This document shows positions 1 through 8,015 of a stretch of DNA of 64,000 nt, one piece after another. Position numbers and translations under genes: made by a program. How positions within the stretch are numbered: the stretch's first letter is position 1; every line of letters begins with the position of its first letter. A model generated the notes under the pieces. It worked only from the letters and a program-made list of their open reading frames with translations, had not been told where the DNA came from and did not search any database. Source of the DNA: JBBQSN01 sp963825505 (GTDB lineage: Bacteria; Actinomycetota; Actinomycetes; Actinomycetales; CAWJMD01); NCBI GenBank assembly GCA_963825505.1, contig CAWGTL010000002.1, forward strand, positions 62,001-126,000. Reading direction: 5' to 3'.

Positions 1-1480
1 GCGGCTGCTCCGGCAGCGGCTCGGAGCCGGTGCGGTTGGGCACCTCGACCACGGCCGGGGCGCCCCGGCCCAGGTCGACCACGTAGCTGCCGGCAGACAG
101 GGTGGTGTCCTCGCGCAGCGTGGCGCCCGGGAAGGCCGCCTGCAGCGTGGCCGCGGCCTCCTCGTCGTCGAGCGCGTGCCGGATGACGACGCCGTCGACG
201 TCCTCGGTGCCGTTGGCCAGACCGGAGATCTCGAAGCCCTGGACGGCGAGCGCGTCGCCGGCCTGCCGCGCGAGCCCGCTCACGCCGGAGGAGTTGACGA
301 CCCGGACGGACACGTCCGCCGGGCTCGCCGTCAGCGTGGGCGGTGCCGTGCTGGTCGGCGCGGTCGAGGTCGGCGCGGCGGTGGGCTCGGTGCCGGGCAG
401 CGGCAGGTCCTGGCGGGCCGCCTCCCACAGGGCGTCGGCGTCGTCGGTCCAGATCACCCGGTTGGGGTCGGGCTCGTACGTCTCGTTCGGGACCGTCACG
501 AACCGGATCTGGTCGGTGGGCATCGACCGCAGCTGCAGGGCGAGCTCGGACAGGGCTCGCGGGCTGGCGATCGCCTCGTCCGTGGTGAGGGAGCTGGTGG
601 CGGCGTCGAGGAAACCGAGCAGCCGGTCGGGACGCAGCAGCAGCTCGGAGCTGGTGGCCTCGCGCACGACGGCGGACAGGAACGCCTGCTGCCGGTCGAT
701 CCGGCCGATGTCCGAGCCGTTCCCGATGCTCTTGCGGGCGCGGACGAACTGGGTGGCCTGCACGCCGTCGAGGTGGTTCTCGCCCGCAGGCAGGTTCAGC
801 CGGGTGGCTTGGTCGTTGATCGCCTCGGGGAGGCAGATGTCGACCCCGCCGAGCGCGTCGACCATGTTGCTGAAGCCCTCGAAGTTGATGACGGCGAAGT
901 GGTCGATGGGGATGCCGGTGTTGGCCTGCACCGTGGCGACCGTGCAGAGCGCACCGCCGGCGACCCCGTTCAGCTCCGCACCGTCGGTGAACGCCCCGTT
1001 GAACATGCCCAGGTCCCGGTCGGACCCGTCGTCGCCCTGGGGGTCGGCGCAGTCGGGACGCTGCACCATGGAGTCGCGTGGGATGCTCACCACGAAGGCG
1101 CTCTTGCGGTCGGCGGCGAGGTGCACCAGCAGGTTCGTGTCGGAGTGCTCGGTCGTGGCGGTTCCGGCGTCACCGACGAACTCGTCCGGGTCGGACAGCT
1201 TCCGGGTGTCCGAACCCATCAGGAGGATGTTCAGCGGCGGCAGGTTCGTCACGGGGTCGGCGGTCGCCACGGTCTCCGGCCGGCCGCCCAGCCCCGAGGT
1301 CATGTCGACGCCGGTGATGTTGCCGTCCAGGCGCACGTAGATCACCGCGGCCGCGGCCACCGCCACGACGAGCACCGACGCGACGACGGTCGCGAGCGCG
1401 CGGGCGACGGGGTGCTTGCGGCGCGGGCGCGCTGCGACGTGGCGCCCTCGCGCCGCTGCCGAGCTCCTGGGAGCGAGCAA
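1..1480 (-). CDS. LytR-CpsA-Psr (LCP) family cell-wall glycopolymer ligase, C-terminus cut by window edge
   Basis: Membrane-anchored enzyme that by family knowledge transfers undecaprenyl-linked glycopolymers (teichoic acid or arabinogalactan type) to peptidoglycan on the outer face of the membrane. The reverse-strand frame reads about 493 codons from a TTG at 1480, preceded at good distance by GAGAGGA. A basic N-tail is followed by one hydrophobic segment (about residues 22-45). The LCP core then shows LLMGSDTR, the VSIPRDSMV strand (about residue 135) and a later FVRARKS segment, all typical of the catalytic core. After a Thr/Pro linker near residue 385, a LytR_C-type domain begins at VRVVNSSGVSGLA. 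The stop lies left of the window. There is no in-frame ATG or GTG nearby, so the TTG start is the best choice but not certain. Confidence 0.88.
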   Translation of the reverse strand, partial: MLAPRSSAAARGRHVAARPRRKHPVARALATVVASVLVVAVAAAAVIYVRLDGNITGVDMTSGLGGRPETVATADPVTNLPPLNILLMGSDTRKLSDPDEFVGDAGTATTEHSDTNLLVHLAADRKSAFVVSIPRDSMVQRPDCADPQGDDGSDRDLGMFNGAFTDGAELNGVAGGALCTVATVQANTGIPIDHFAVINFEGFSNMVDALGGVDICLPEAINDQATRLNLPAGENHLDGVQATQFVRARKSIGNGSDIGRIDRQQAFLSAVVREATSSELLLRPDRLLGFLDAATSSLTTDEAIASPRALSELALQLRSMPTDQIRFVTVPNETYEPDPNRVIWTDDADALWEAARQDLPLPGTEPTAAPTSTAPTSTAPPTLTASPADVSVRVVNSSGVSGLARQAGDALAVQGFEISGLANGTEDVDGVVIRHALDDEEAAATLQAAFPGATLREDTTLSAGSYVVDLGRGAPAVVEVPNRTGSEPLPEQP

Positions 1481-1569
1481 CGAACGGTCCTCTCGGTTCC
1501 GGGGTGCGGGCCCGTCCACGTGGGTGGGGGCCCTCTCAGGAGGGTAGCCCGCGGTGCCGCACCATCCTG

Positions 1570-1592
1570 GTGCTCAGGGCGGCCCTGAGCAC
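1570..1592 (-). terminator. Hairpin downstream of the acyl-CoA ligase gene
   Basis: Perfect 10-bp arms (GTGCTCAGGG / CCCTGAGCAC) around a 3-base loop, 67 bases past the stop of the leftward acyl-CoA ligase gene. There is no T-run, as is common in high-GC actinobacteria, so terminator function is inferred from position and symmetry. Confidence 0.5.
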
Positions 1593-1659
1593 GGGGCGCG
1601 CCGCGATCTGCACACTTTGCTCACGTGCTCCCCGGAGGGCCCCCGCAGGCCCGGTTCGG

Positions 1660-3330
1660 TCAGAGGGTGGTGACCTCGAGCTCGCCGTCGGCGTACCGGC
1701 GCCGCAGCACCTTCTTGTCGAACTTGCCGACGCTGGTCTTGGGCACCTCCTCGATGAAGGCCCACCGCTCGGGCAGCTGCCAGCGCGCCACCTTGTCGGC
1801 CAGGTAGTCGCGCAGCTCCTCCACGCCGACCTCCTGCCCGGTCACCACCACCACCGTCGCCAGGGGCCGCTCGCCCCACTTGTCGTCCGGCACGCCGACG
1901 ACGCTCGCCTCCGCGACCTTGGGGTGGCCCATCAGCGCGTTCTCGAGGTCGACCGAGCTGATCCACTCGCCGCCGGACTTGATCACGTCCTTGGCGCGGT
2001 CGGTGAGGCGCAGGTACCCGTTCGGGCTGAGCGAGCCGACGTCGCCGGTGCGCAGCCAGCCGTCGTCGCTGAACTTCGACAGCGCGTCGGCGGTGGGCTC
2101 CTCTCCGGGCGCCACGTAGTACGAGCCGGTGATCCACGGCCCCTTCACCTCGAGCTCGCCGACGGCCTCGGCGTCCCACGGCACCTCGGAGCCGTCCGGG
2201 CCCGTCAGCCGACCCTGCACGCCGGGCAGCAGCCGGCCCTGGCTGGCCCGGTAGGAGAAGCGCTCCTCGCCCTCGGACGCGTGCGGCGGGTTGCTCAGGG
2301 TGCCGACCGGCGACATCTCGGTCATGCCCCAGCCTTGGATGATCCGCACCTGGTACCGCTCGTCGAACGCGGTGATGAGCGAGGGCGGGCAGGCCGAGCC
2401 GCCCACCATCGCGCGGTTCATCGTCGACAGGTCGACCGGGGTGCCCGCCTCGGCCTGGGCGTCGAGGTGCGCCAGCAGACCGGTCCAGATCGTCGGGACC
2501 GCGGCGGCGGCGGTGATCCCGAGGGCGGGGATCATCTCGGCCAGCGGCTCGGGCTGCAGGAAGCGGTCGGGCATCACGACCGTCGAGCCGCTGAGCAACG
2601 CCGCGTACGGCAGCCCCCAGGCGTTGGCGTGGAACAGCGGGACGATCGCGAGGAGCACGTCCTCCTCGACCAGGCCGAGCGAGCCGGCCATCGTGATCGT
2701 GATCGAGTGCAGGTAGTTCGAGCGGTGCGAGTAGACGACGCCCTTGGGGTTCCCCGTGGTGCCGGAGGTGTAGCACATGGCCGCGCCGAGGTCCTCGTCC
2801 AGCTCGGGCCAGGTGAGCGCCGGGTCCTCGGCGTCGAGCAGCGCCCGGTAGTCGTGCACCTGCCGACCGGAGTCGCCGAGCGCGGCGCGGGTGTCGTCGT
2901 CGACCGGACCGTTGACCACGACGTGCTCGATCGTCGTCAGGTGCGGCAGCAGCTTCGCGAACGGGGCGGCGAGGGTGTTGTCGACGACGACGACCTTGTC
3001 CTCGGCGTGGTTGGCCACGTAGACGAGCTGCTCGGGGAAGAGCCTGATGTTGAGAGCGTGCAGCACCGCCCCCATGCTCGGCACGGCGAGGTAGAGCTCG
3101 AGGTGCTCCTCGTTGTTCCACATGAACGTGGCCACGCGCTCGTCACCCACGACCCCGAGGCGGGACAACGCGTTCGCGAGCCGTCGGCAGTCGTCGCGCA
3201 GCTCGGCGAAGGACGAGCGGCGCGGCTCCTGGCCGGTCCACGTGATCACCTGCGAGTCCGGGAACGCGGTGGCGCCGTACTCCAGCATCTGGGAGATGAG
3301 CAACGGGGTCTGCTGCATCGTGCTGCGCAC
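1660..3330 (-). CDS. Fatty-acyl-CoA synthetase (AMP-dependent ligase, FadD type)
   Basis: Activates a medium- or long-chain fatty acid to its CoA thioester via an acyl-adenylate. The 556-residue product has the full ANL-family motif set: the P-loop-like YTSGTTGNPKGV (about residue 185), GWGMTEMSP (about 330), DDGWLRTGDVG (about 420) and the C-terminal lysine region SVGKFDKK (about 536). Overall pattern resembles medium/long-chain ligases more than acetate ligases. I chose the GTG at 3330 because AAGGAG lies six bases upstream; an ATG at 3318 would give a product four residues shorter. The frame stays open upstream to 3807 but that part has no family resemblance. It stands alone, with a hairpin downstream. 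Confidence 0.9.
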   Translation of the reverse strand: MRSTMQQTPLLISQMLEYGATAFPDSQVITWTGQEPRRSSFAELRDDCRRLANALSRLGVVGDERVATFMWNNEEHLELYLAVPSMGAVLHALNIRLFPEQLVYVANHAEDKVVVVDNTLAAPFAKLLPHLTTIEHVVVNGPVDDDTRAALGDSGRQVHDYRALLDAEDPALTWPELDEDLGAAMCYTSGTTGNPKGVVYSHRSNYLHSITITMAGSLGLVEEDVLLAIVPLFHANAWGLPYAALLSGSTVVMPDRFLQPEPLAEMIPALGITAAAAVPTIWTGLLAHLDAQAEAGTPVDLSTMNRAMVGGSACPPSLITAFDERYQVRIIQGWGMTEMSPVGTLSNPPHASEGEERFSYRASQGRLLPGVQGRLTGPDGSEVPWDAEAVGELEVKGPWITGSYYVAPGEEPTADALSKFSDDGWLRTGDVGSLSPNGYLRLTDRAKDVIKSGGEWISSVDLENALMGHPKVAEASVVGVPDDKWGERPLATVVVVTGQEVGVEELRDYLADKVARWQLPERWAFIEEVPKTSVGKFDKKVLRRRYADGELEVTTL

Positions 3331-3502
3331 TTCGGGCTCCTTCGGCTGCGTCCCGGCTCGTCCTCGGGCCGTGGTGCCCCAACCCTGCCCCATCCCAGCG
3401 CCGTTGGGGAGGCGCAGCCGACGGTGCACCGGGTGCGGAGGTCTCGTGGAGGTCGGTGGCGCCGCGTCCGGCTCCTGGACCGTCCCCCTTACGCTCACCG
3501 GT

Positions 3503-5437
3503 ATGCGTGGAGACGGGGGAAGGGTCCGGATCGTCCTGGTCGCGGCGGCGCTCGTGGTGGTGCTGGCCGTGGTCGCGGGCGTGGTGGTGTGGCAGCGCGG
3601 GCTCGCCGAGCGGCGTGCCGACGACGCGGCCGCGGCCGCCGCGCGGCAGGTCGCGGCCGCCTTCGCGCGCGGTGACCTCGCCGGCGCCCCGATCGACCCC
3701 GCTGCTGCGGCGCCCGAGGGGTACGCCGCCGTCGTCTCCGGCCTGTCCGGCGTGACGCCGCAGGTGGAGGCCGGCGCGACCACCCGCACGGACCGCACCG
3801 CGACCACGCCGCTGACCTGGACCTGGGCGTTCGGTCCGGACGGGTGGACCTACACCACCGAGCTCGAGCTGTCCGCCGACGACGAGGGCGCGTGGACCGC
3901 CTCCTGGTTGCCCGCCCTGGTGCACCCGGACCTCGGCGGCGACGGCGTGCTCGCGAGCACCCGCACCACGGCACCCCGCGCCGGCGTCGTGCGCCCGGAC
4001 GGCGGCGTGGTGGTCGGCGACCAGCCGGTGGTGCGGGTCGGTGTCCAGCCGTCGCGGGTCACCGACCTCGCCTCTCTCACCGCGACCCTGGCCGACGTGC
4101 TCGACGTCGACGGCGCCGACCTCGCCGAGCGGGTCTCGTCGGCGTCACCGGAGGCGTTCGTCGACGTCATCACGCTGCGCCAGCCCGACTACGAGGCGGT
4201 GAAGGCGACCATCCAGCCGTTGCCCGGCACCGTGTTCGCCGAGTCGACGCTGCCGCTCGCGCCGACCCGCGAGTTCGCCAGGGCGCTGCTCGGCACCGTC
4301 GGACCCGCGACCGCGGAGATCGTCGAGCAGAGCGGGGGACGAGTGGCCGCCGGCGACCAGACCGGCCTGTCCGGGCTGCAGCGGCAGCACGACGAGCAGC
4401 TCGCCGGCACACCCGGTGTCACCGTCGAGGCGGTGCGCGAGGGGGTCGACCACGAGACCCGCACGGAGCTGTTCACCGTCGAACCCGTCGCCGGGACGCC
4501 GCTCGTCGTCACGCTCGACCCCGCGGTGCAGCAGGCGGCCGACTCCGCGCTGGCGGACGTCGTCACCTCGGGTTCCCTCGGTGCCGACGGGGGCGAGGGC
4601 AACGCTGCGCTCGTGGCGGTCTCGGTGTCGACGGGAGCCGTTCTCGCCGTGGCGAACACGCCGGCCACCGGGACCAACCGCGCGATGACCGGGCAGTACC
4701 CGCCCGGGTCGACGTTCAAGGCCGTGAGCACCCAGGCGCTGCTCGCTGCCGGCGTGGCGCCCACCGACACCGTGGCCTGCCCGACCACCGCCACCGTCGA
4801 CGGCCGGTCGTTCAAGAACTTCGAGGGCGGGGCGCTCGGCGACTCGGCCACGTTCGCCGACGACTTCGCCACGTCCTGCAACACCGCGTTCGTCGGCCTG
4901 TCGTCCCGGCTCGCCGACGACGCGTTGGCGGCCGCGGCCGCCCCGATGGGTCTGGGCGTCGGCTGGACGGTGGGCAAGACCGACGTCTTCCAGGGCGATG
5001 TCCCGATCAACGAGGGCGCCACCGACAAGGCCGCGGCGACCATCGGCCAGGGGCGCAACCTCGCCAGCCCGCTCTCGATGGCCGTGGTGGCCGGCACGAT
5101 CGCCCGCGGCTCGTTCGTCGACCCCACGCTGGTGGACCCGGGGTCGGACACCGCCGTGACGGCGCCGGAGCCGGTGGCCGACCTCGCGGTCGTCCGCGAC
5201 CTGATGCGCCGGGTGGCCACCGACGGCACCGCGTCGGCGCTCGCCGACGTCCCGGGTGACCCGGTGTTCGCCAAGACCGGCACCGCCGAGTACGGCACCG
5301 AGTCCCCGCCGCGCACCCACGGCTGGGCGATCGGGTTCTCCGGCGACATCGCGTTCGCGGTGATCGTCGAGGACGGCGTCAGCGGCGCGCGGTCCGCGAT
5401 CCCGGTGGCCGAGGCGTTCCTGCGCGGGATGCGCTGA
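3503..5437 (+). CDS. Penicillin-binding protein, class B type transpeptidase with NTF2-like N-terminal domain
   Basis: Peptidoglycan D,D-transpeptidase of 644 residues. One signal-anchor helix (about residues 9-30) precedes an NTF2-like (MecA_N) domain to about residue 140, a PBP dimerisation domain, and the transpeptidase domain. All three active-site motifs are present: STFK with the nucleophilic serine (about residue 405), SCN (about 460) and KTGTAEY (about 593). It acts outside the membrane. The ATG at 3503 follows CTCACCGGT with a weak Shine-Dalgarno; the frame is open upstream but has no coding character before it. It converges with the leftward MFS gene, 13 bases away. Which septal or elongation role it plays cannot be told from sequence; its architecture is like actinobacterial MecA_N-containing PBPs. 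Confidence 0.9.
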   Translation: MRGDGGRVRIVLVAAALVVVLAVVAGVVVWQRGLAERRADDAAAAAARQVAAAFARGDLAGAPIDPAAAAPEGYAAVVSGLSGVTPQVEAGATTRTDRTATTPLTWTWAFGPDGWTYTTELELSADDEGAWTASWLPALVHPDLGGDGVLASTRTTAPRAGVVRPDGGVVVGDQPVVRVGVQPSRVTDLASLTATLADVLDVDGADLAERVSSASPEAFVDVITLRQPDYEAVKATIQPLPGTVFAESTLPLAPTREFARALLGTVGPATAEIVEQSGGRVAAGDQTGLSGLQRQHDEQLAGTPGVTVEAVREGVDHETRTELFTVEPVAGTPLVVTLDPAVQQAADSALADVVTSGSLGADGGEGNAALVAVSVSTGAVLAVANTPATGTNRAMTGQYPPGSTFKAVSTQALLAAGVAPTDTVACPTTATVDGRSFKNFEGGALGDSATFADDFATSCNTAFVGLSSRLADDALAAAAAPMGLGVGWTVGKTDVFQGDVPINEGATDKAAATIGQGRNLASPLSMAVVAGTIARGSFVDPTLVDPGSDTAVTAPEPVADLAVVRDLMRRVATDGTASALADVPGDPVFAKTGTAEYGTESPPRTHGWAIGFSGDIAFAVIVEDGVSGARSAIPVAEAFLRGMR

Positions 5438-5450
5438 GGCGCAACGGGTC

Positions 5451-6761
5451 TCAGCCTCCTCGACGCATCCGCCTGCGCATGGCGGAGACCAGCGGGTCGA
5501 TCTCGGTGCCCTCGTCGCGCATCCGCCGTCGGGTGAGGGTGCGGGTGCGCCAGATCGCGGCGAGACCGAAGCCCCAGAGCAGGTACTGCGAGCTCATCGC
5601 CACCTTGAAGTCGACCAGGCCGTAGTCGCCGTCGGGCGAGCGCAGGTCGAGCAGGAGACCGACGAGCAGCACGCACAGCAGCGAGGCGACGAAGCCCCCG
5701 ACGTTGACGATGCCGGTGGCGCTGCCGAGCCGGGCGGCGGGGTTGAACGAGCGGGCGAAGTCGAACCCGACCATCGACGTCGGACCGTTGGCGGACAGCA
5801 CCAGGATGAGCACGACCACGAGCCACAGCGGCGGGTAGCCGGGCCACAGCAGCAGGACGGTCCAGGTGACGACGGTCGAGATCACCACCCCGAGCACGAG
5901 GTTGGAGCGCCGCAGCGGGAAGGCCGAGGTGAGCCGGCCCAGGACGGGGCCGGACACCATGCCGCCCACGACGAGGAGGGTGAGCAGCCCGCCCGCGAGG
6001 CCGGGTGACAGGTCGAGCCCCTGGGTCATGAACGGGAAGCCCCACAGCAGGCCGAACACGACGCCGGAGTACTGCACGGTGAAGTGGGTCCAGAGCCCGA
6101 GCCGGGTGCCGGGGTGCAGGAACGACGCGCGCAGGTCGTCGCGGACCTTGGTGAGCGACACCGGGCCGCTGCCGACCACCGTGCCCGCCGGGGCGTCGCG
6201 CAGCACCACCAGCACGAGCAGCGCGACCACCACCCCCACCGCCGCGGCGCCGCCGTAGGCGGCCGTCCAGCCCGGGCCGTGCAGCAGGGCGACCAGCGGG
6301 AACGCGCTGAGGATCTGCCCGACCTGGCCCACGATCCCGGTGACCTGCGTCATCACCGGGACCTGGCGCGGCGCGAACCACGCCGGCACCAGGCGGATGA
6401 CGCTGATGAACGTCATCGCGTCCCCGGCGCCGACGAGCACCCGCGCGACGACCGCCCAGCCGGCGTCGTCGGCGAGCGCGAGCAGGAGCTGGCCGGCGGC
6501 CATCACGACGCCACCGGTGACGAGCAGGATGCGCGAGCCGAACCGGTCGATGAGGACGCCGACCGGGATCTGCATCGAGGCGTACACGAGCAGCTGCAGG
6601 ACGGCGAAGGTCGAGAACTCCGAGGCGCCGATGCCGAACCGCTCGGAGGCGTCGGTGGCGGCGACGCCGAGCGAGGTGCGGTGGAACACCGCGACGACGT
6701 AGGCGGCGACGGCCACGCCCCACACCAACCAGGCGCGCCTCGGTGTCGTGGTGGGCGGCAT
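5451..6761 (-). CDS. MFS transporter
   Basis: Twelve-helix major facilitator superfamily permease of 436 residues, in the cytoplasmic membrane. The signature loop between helices 2 and 3 is visible as GVLIDRFGSR (about residues 67-76), and FHRTSLG after the first helix resembles organic-anion/nitrate-type MFS proteins. Substrate cannot be deduced. The C-tail is strongly basic (RRRMRRGG). The ATG overlaps the stop of ogt (TGATG), so the two are probably translationally coupled; no functional link is obvious. Confidence 0.85.
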   Translation of the reverse strand: MPPTTTPRRAWLVWGVAVAAYVVAVFHRTSLGVAATDASERFGIGASEFSTFAVLQLLVYASMQIPVGVLIDRFGSRILLVTGGVVMAAGQLLLALADDAGWAVVARVLVGAGDAMTFISVIRLVPAWFAPRQVPVMTQVTGIVGQVGQILSAFPLVALLHGPGWTAAYGGAAAVGVVVALLVLVVLRDAPAGTVVGSGPVSLTKVRDDLRASFLHPGTRLGLWTHFTVQYSGVVFGLLWGFPFMTQGLDLSPGLAGGLLTLLVVGGMVSGPVLGRLTSAFPLRRSNLVLGVVISTVVTWTVLLLWPGYPPLWLVVVLILVLSANGPTSMVGFDFARSFNPAARLGSATGIVNVGGFVASLLCVLLVGLLLDLRSPDGDYGLVDFKVAMSSQYLLWGFGLAAIWRTRTLTRRRMRDEGTEIDPLVSAMRRRMRRGG

Positions 6762-7279
6762 CAGAACAGCAGCTCGGACTCGAGGTCGAGCAGGAAGCGC
6801 TTGCGCTCCAGACCGCCGCCGAAGCCGGTGAGGGAGCCGTCGGACCCCACCACCCGGTGGCAGGGGACGACGACCGACAGCGGGTTGGCGCCGTTCGCCA
6901 GGCCCACCGCGCGCGACGCGCCCGGGGGCATGCCGAGCTCGGCCGCGACGTCGCCGTAGGTACGCGTCCGCCCGTAGGGGATCTCGCGCAGCCGGAGCCA
7001 GACCCGCTGCTGGAAGTCGGTGCCTCGCGGCGCGAGCGGGAGGTCGAACTCGCGTCGCTCGCCGGCGAAGTACTCGGCGAGCTGGTCGCGCGCCGCCTCC
7101 AGCACCGGGTGGTCGTCGTCGCGGTCCCAGCCCTGCCCGGCCGTGCGCACGGCCTGCTCGACGCCCTTGTGCGGGCTGAACCAGACCGCGCAGAGACCGG
7201 CGCGCTCGCCGCCCGCGACGTCGGTGGCCGCCAGCAGCAGCGGTCCGACCGGGGAGTCGGCGACGGTCCAGGAGGTCAC
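6761..7279 (-). CDS. ogt: Methylated-DNA--[protein]-cysteine S-methyltransferase
   Basis: Suicide repair enzyme that moves the alkyl group from O6-alkylguanine (or O4-alkylthymine) in DNA to its own cysteine. The active-site motif PCHRVVGSDGSLTGFGGG is intact near residue 137, preceded by the helix-turn-helix segment with YGDVAAELGMPPGASRAVG. From the GTG at 7279 the product is 172 residues, the family's usual length. The frame continues upstream to 7378, but that would read through the TetR operator and adds a low-complexity Arg/Gly leader, so I reject it. Its start lies 84 bases from the palindromic operator of the divergent tetR gene. Confidence 0.93.
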   Translation of the reverse strand: MTSWTVADSPVGPLLLAATDVAGGERAGLCAVWFSPHKGVEQAVRTAGQGWDRDDDHPVLEAARDQLAEYFAGERREFDLPLAPRGTDFQQRVWLRLREIPYGRTRTYGDVAAELGMPPGASRAVGLANGANPLSVVVPCHRVVGSDGSLTGFGGGLERKRFLLDLESELLF

Positions 7280-7362
7280 GGCTCCATCATCGCGCCCCGG
7301 GCCGACAGCGCGCCGCGCCGTCCGCGTCCCGGGCGGCGTCACGCCCTCGGCGGAACCCGCTT

Positions 7363-7382
7363 GTGAGTGAGTGCTCACTCAC
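7363..7382. promoter_or_regulatory. Palindromic operator of the adjacent TetR regulator
   Basis: Perfect inverted repeat with 9-base arms (GTGAGTGAG / CTCACTCAC) around TG, 16 bases before the tetR start and in the ogt-tetR divergent gap. Size and symmetry are typical of TetR-family operators. Autoregulation of the tetR-ABC operon is inferred; an effect on ogt is possible. Confidence 0.8.
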
Positions 7383-7397
7383 GTACTGTCCTCCCTC

Positions 7398-8015
7398 GTG
7401 ACACCTCGTGCCCCCGCACTCTCGCGCGACGAGCGCCGTGACGCGCTCGTGGCAGCCACGGTGCCCCTCGTCCGCGAGCACGGCGTCGGCGTCACCACCG
7501 CCCAGATCGCCGCTGCCGCCGGCGTCGCCGAGGGCACGATCTTCCGCGCGTTCGACTCCAAGGACGAGCTGCTGCACGCGGCCGTGGCGCGGGCGTTCGA
7601 CCTGTCGCACCTCGAGCGCGCGCTCGCCGACGTCGACCCGGCACTGCCGCTGGAGCAGCGGCTCGAGCAGGCGGTCGAGATGGTGCAGGCGCACCTCACC
7701 GGCTTCGTCCAGCTGATGGGGCGGCTCGCCGCGTCCGGAGGGCGTCCGCACGACTCCAGCCACGCCGCCGAGGCGCACGAGCAGCGGCGCCGGGCCTCCC
7801 AGCGCGTGCACGCGGCGATGCTGCGGGTGATCGGCGCCGACGCCGACCGGCTGTCGGTGGGCGCCGACCGGCTCGTCGACGTCATCGGCGGCGCGGTGCT
7901 CGCCAGCATCCACCCGATGTCCAGCGACACCACGCCGTTCCCGCCCGCCGAGCTCGTCCACGTCGTCCTGCACGGGGCGCTCGCGCCCGCAACCACCACC
8001 CACGGGGGGTCCTGA
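7398..8015 (+). CDS. TetR family regulator of the adjacent ABC exporter
   Basis: DNA-binding repressor of 205 residues. The N-terminal helix-turn-helix is clear: TTAQIAAAAGVAEGTIFRAF (about residues 33-52), followed by the KDELL helix. The ligand-binding part is all-helical and not diagnostic. The GTG at 7398 is used because an upstream in-frame start at 7371 would sit inside the operator. Its TGA overlaps the ATG of the first ABC gene by one base, so tetR and both ABC genes form one operon. The likely role is to release expression of the exporter when a toxic substrate binds. Confidence 0.9.
   Translation: MTPRAPALSRDERRDALVAATVPLVREHGVGVTTAQIAAAAGVAEGTIFRAFDSKDELLHAAVARAFDLSHLERALADVDPALPLEQRLEQAVEMVQAHLTGFVQLMGRLAASGGRPHDSSHAAEAHEQRRRASQRVHAAMLRVIGADADRLSVGADRLVDVIGGAVLASIHPMSSDTTPFPPAELVHVVLHGALAPATTTHGGS

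Noticed and set aside
1504..3675. Long open frames opposite real genes, such as the 723-codon frame over the acyl-CoA ligase
   Set aside because: They mirror the third-position G/C bias of the opposite strand, are Arg/Gly/His-rich, lack any motif and exist beside nearly every gene here.
5431..5456. GCTGAG / CTCAGC hairpin at the end of the penicillin-binding protein gene
   Set aside because: The 6-bp stem is too short to be told from chance.
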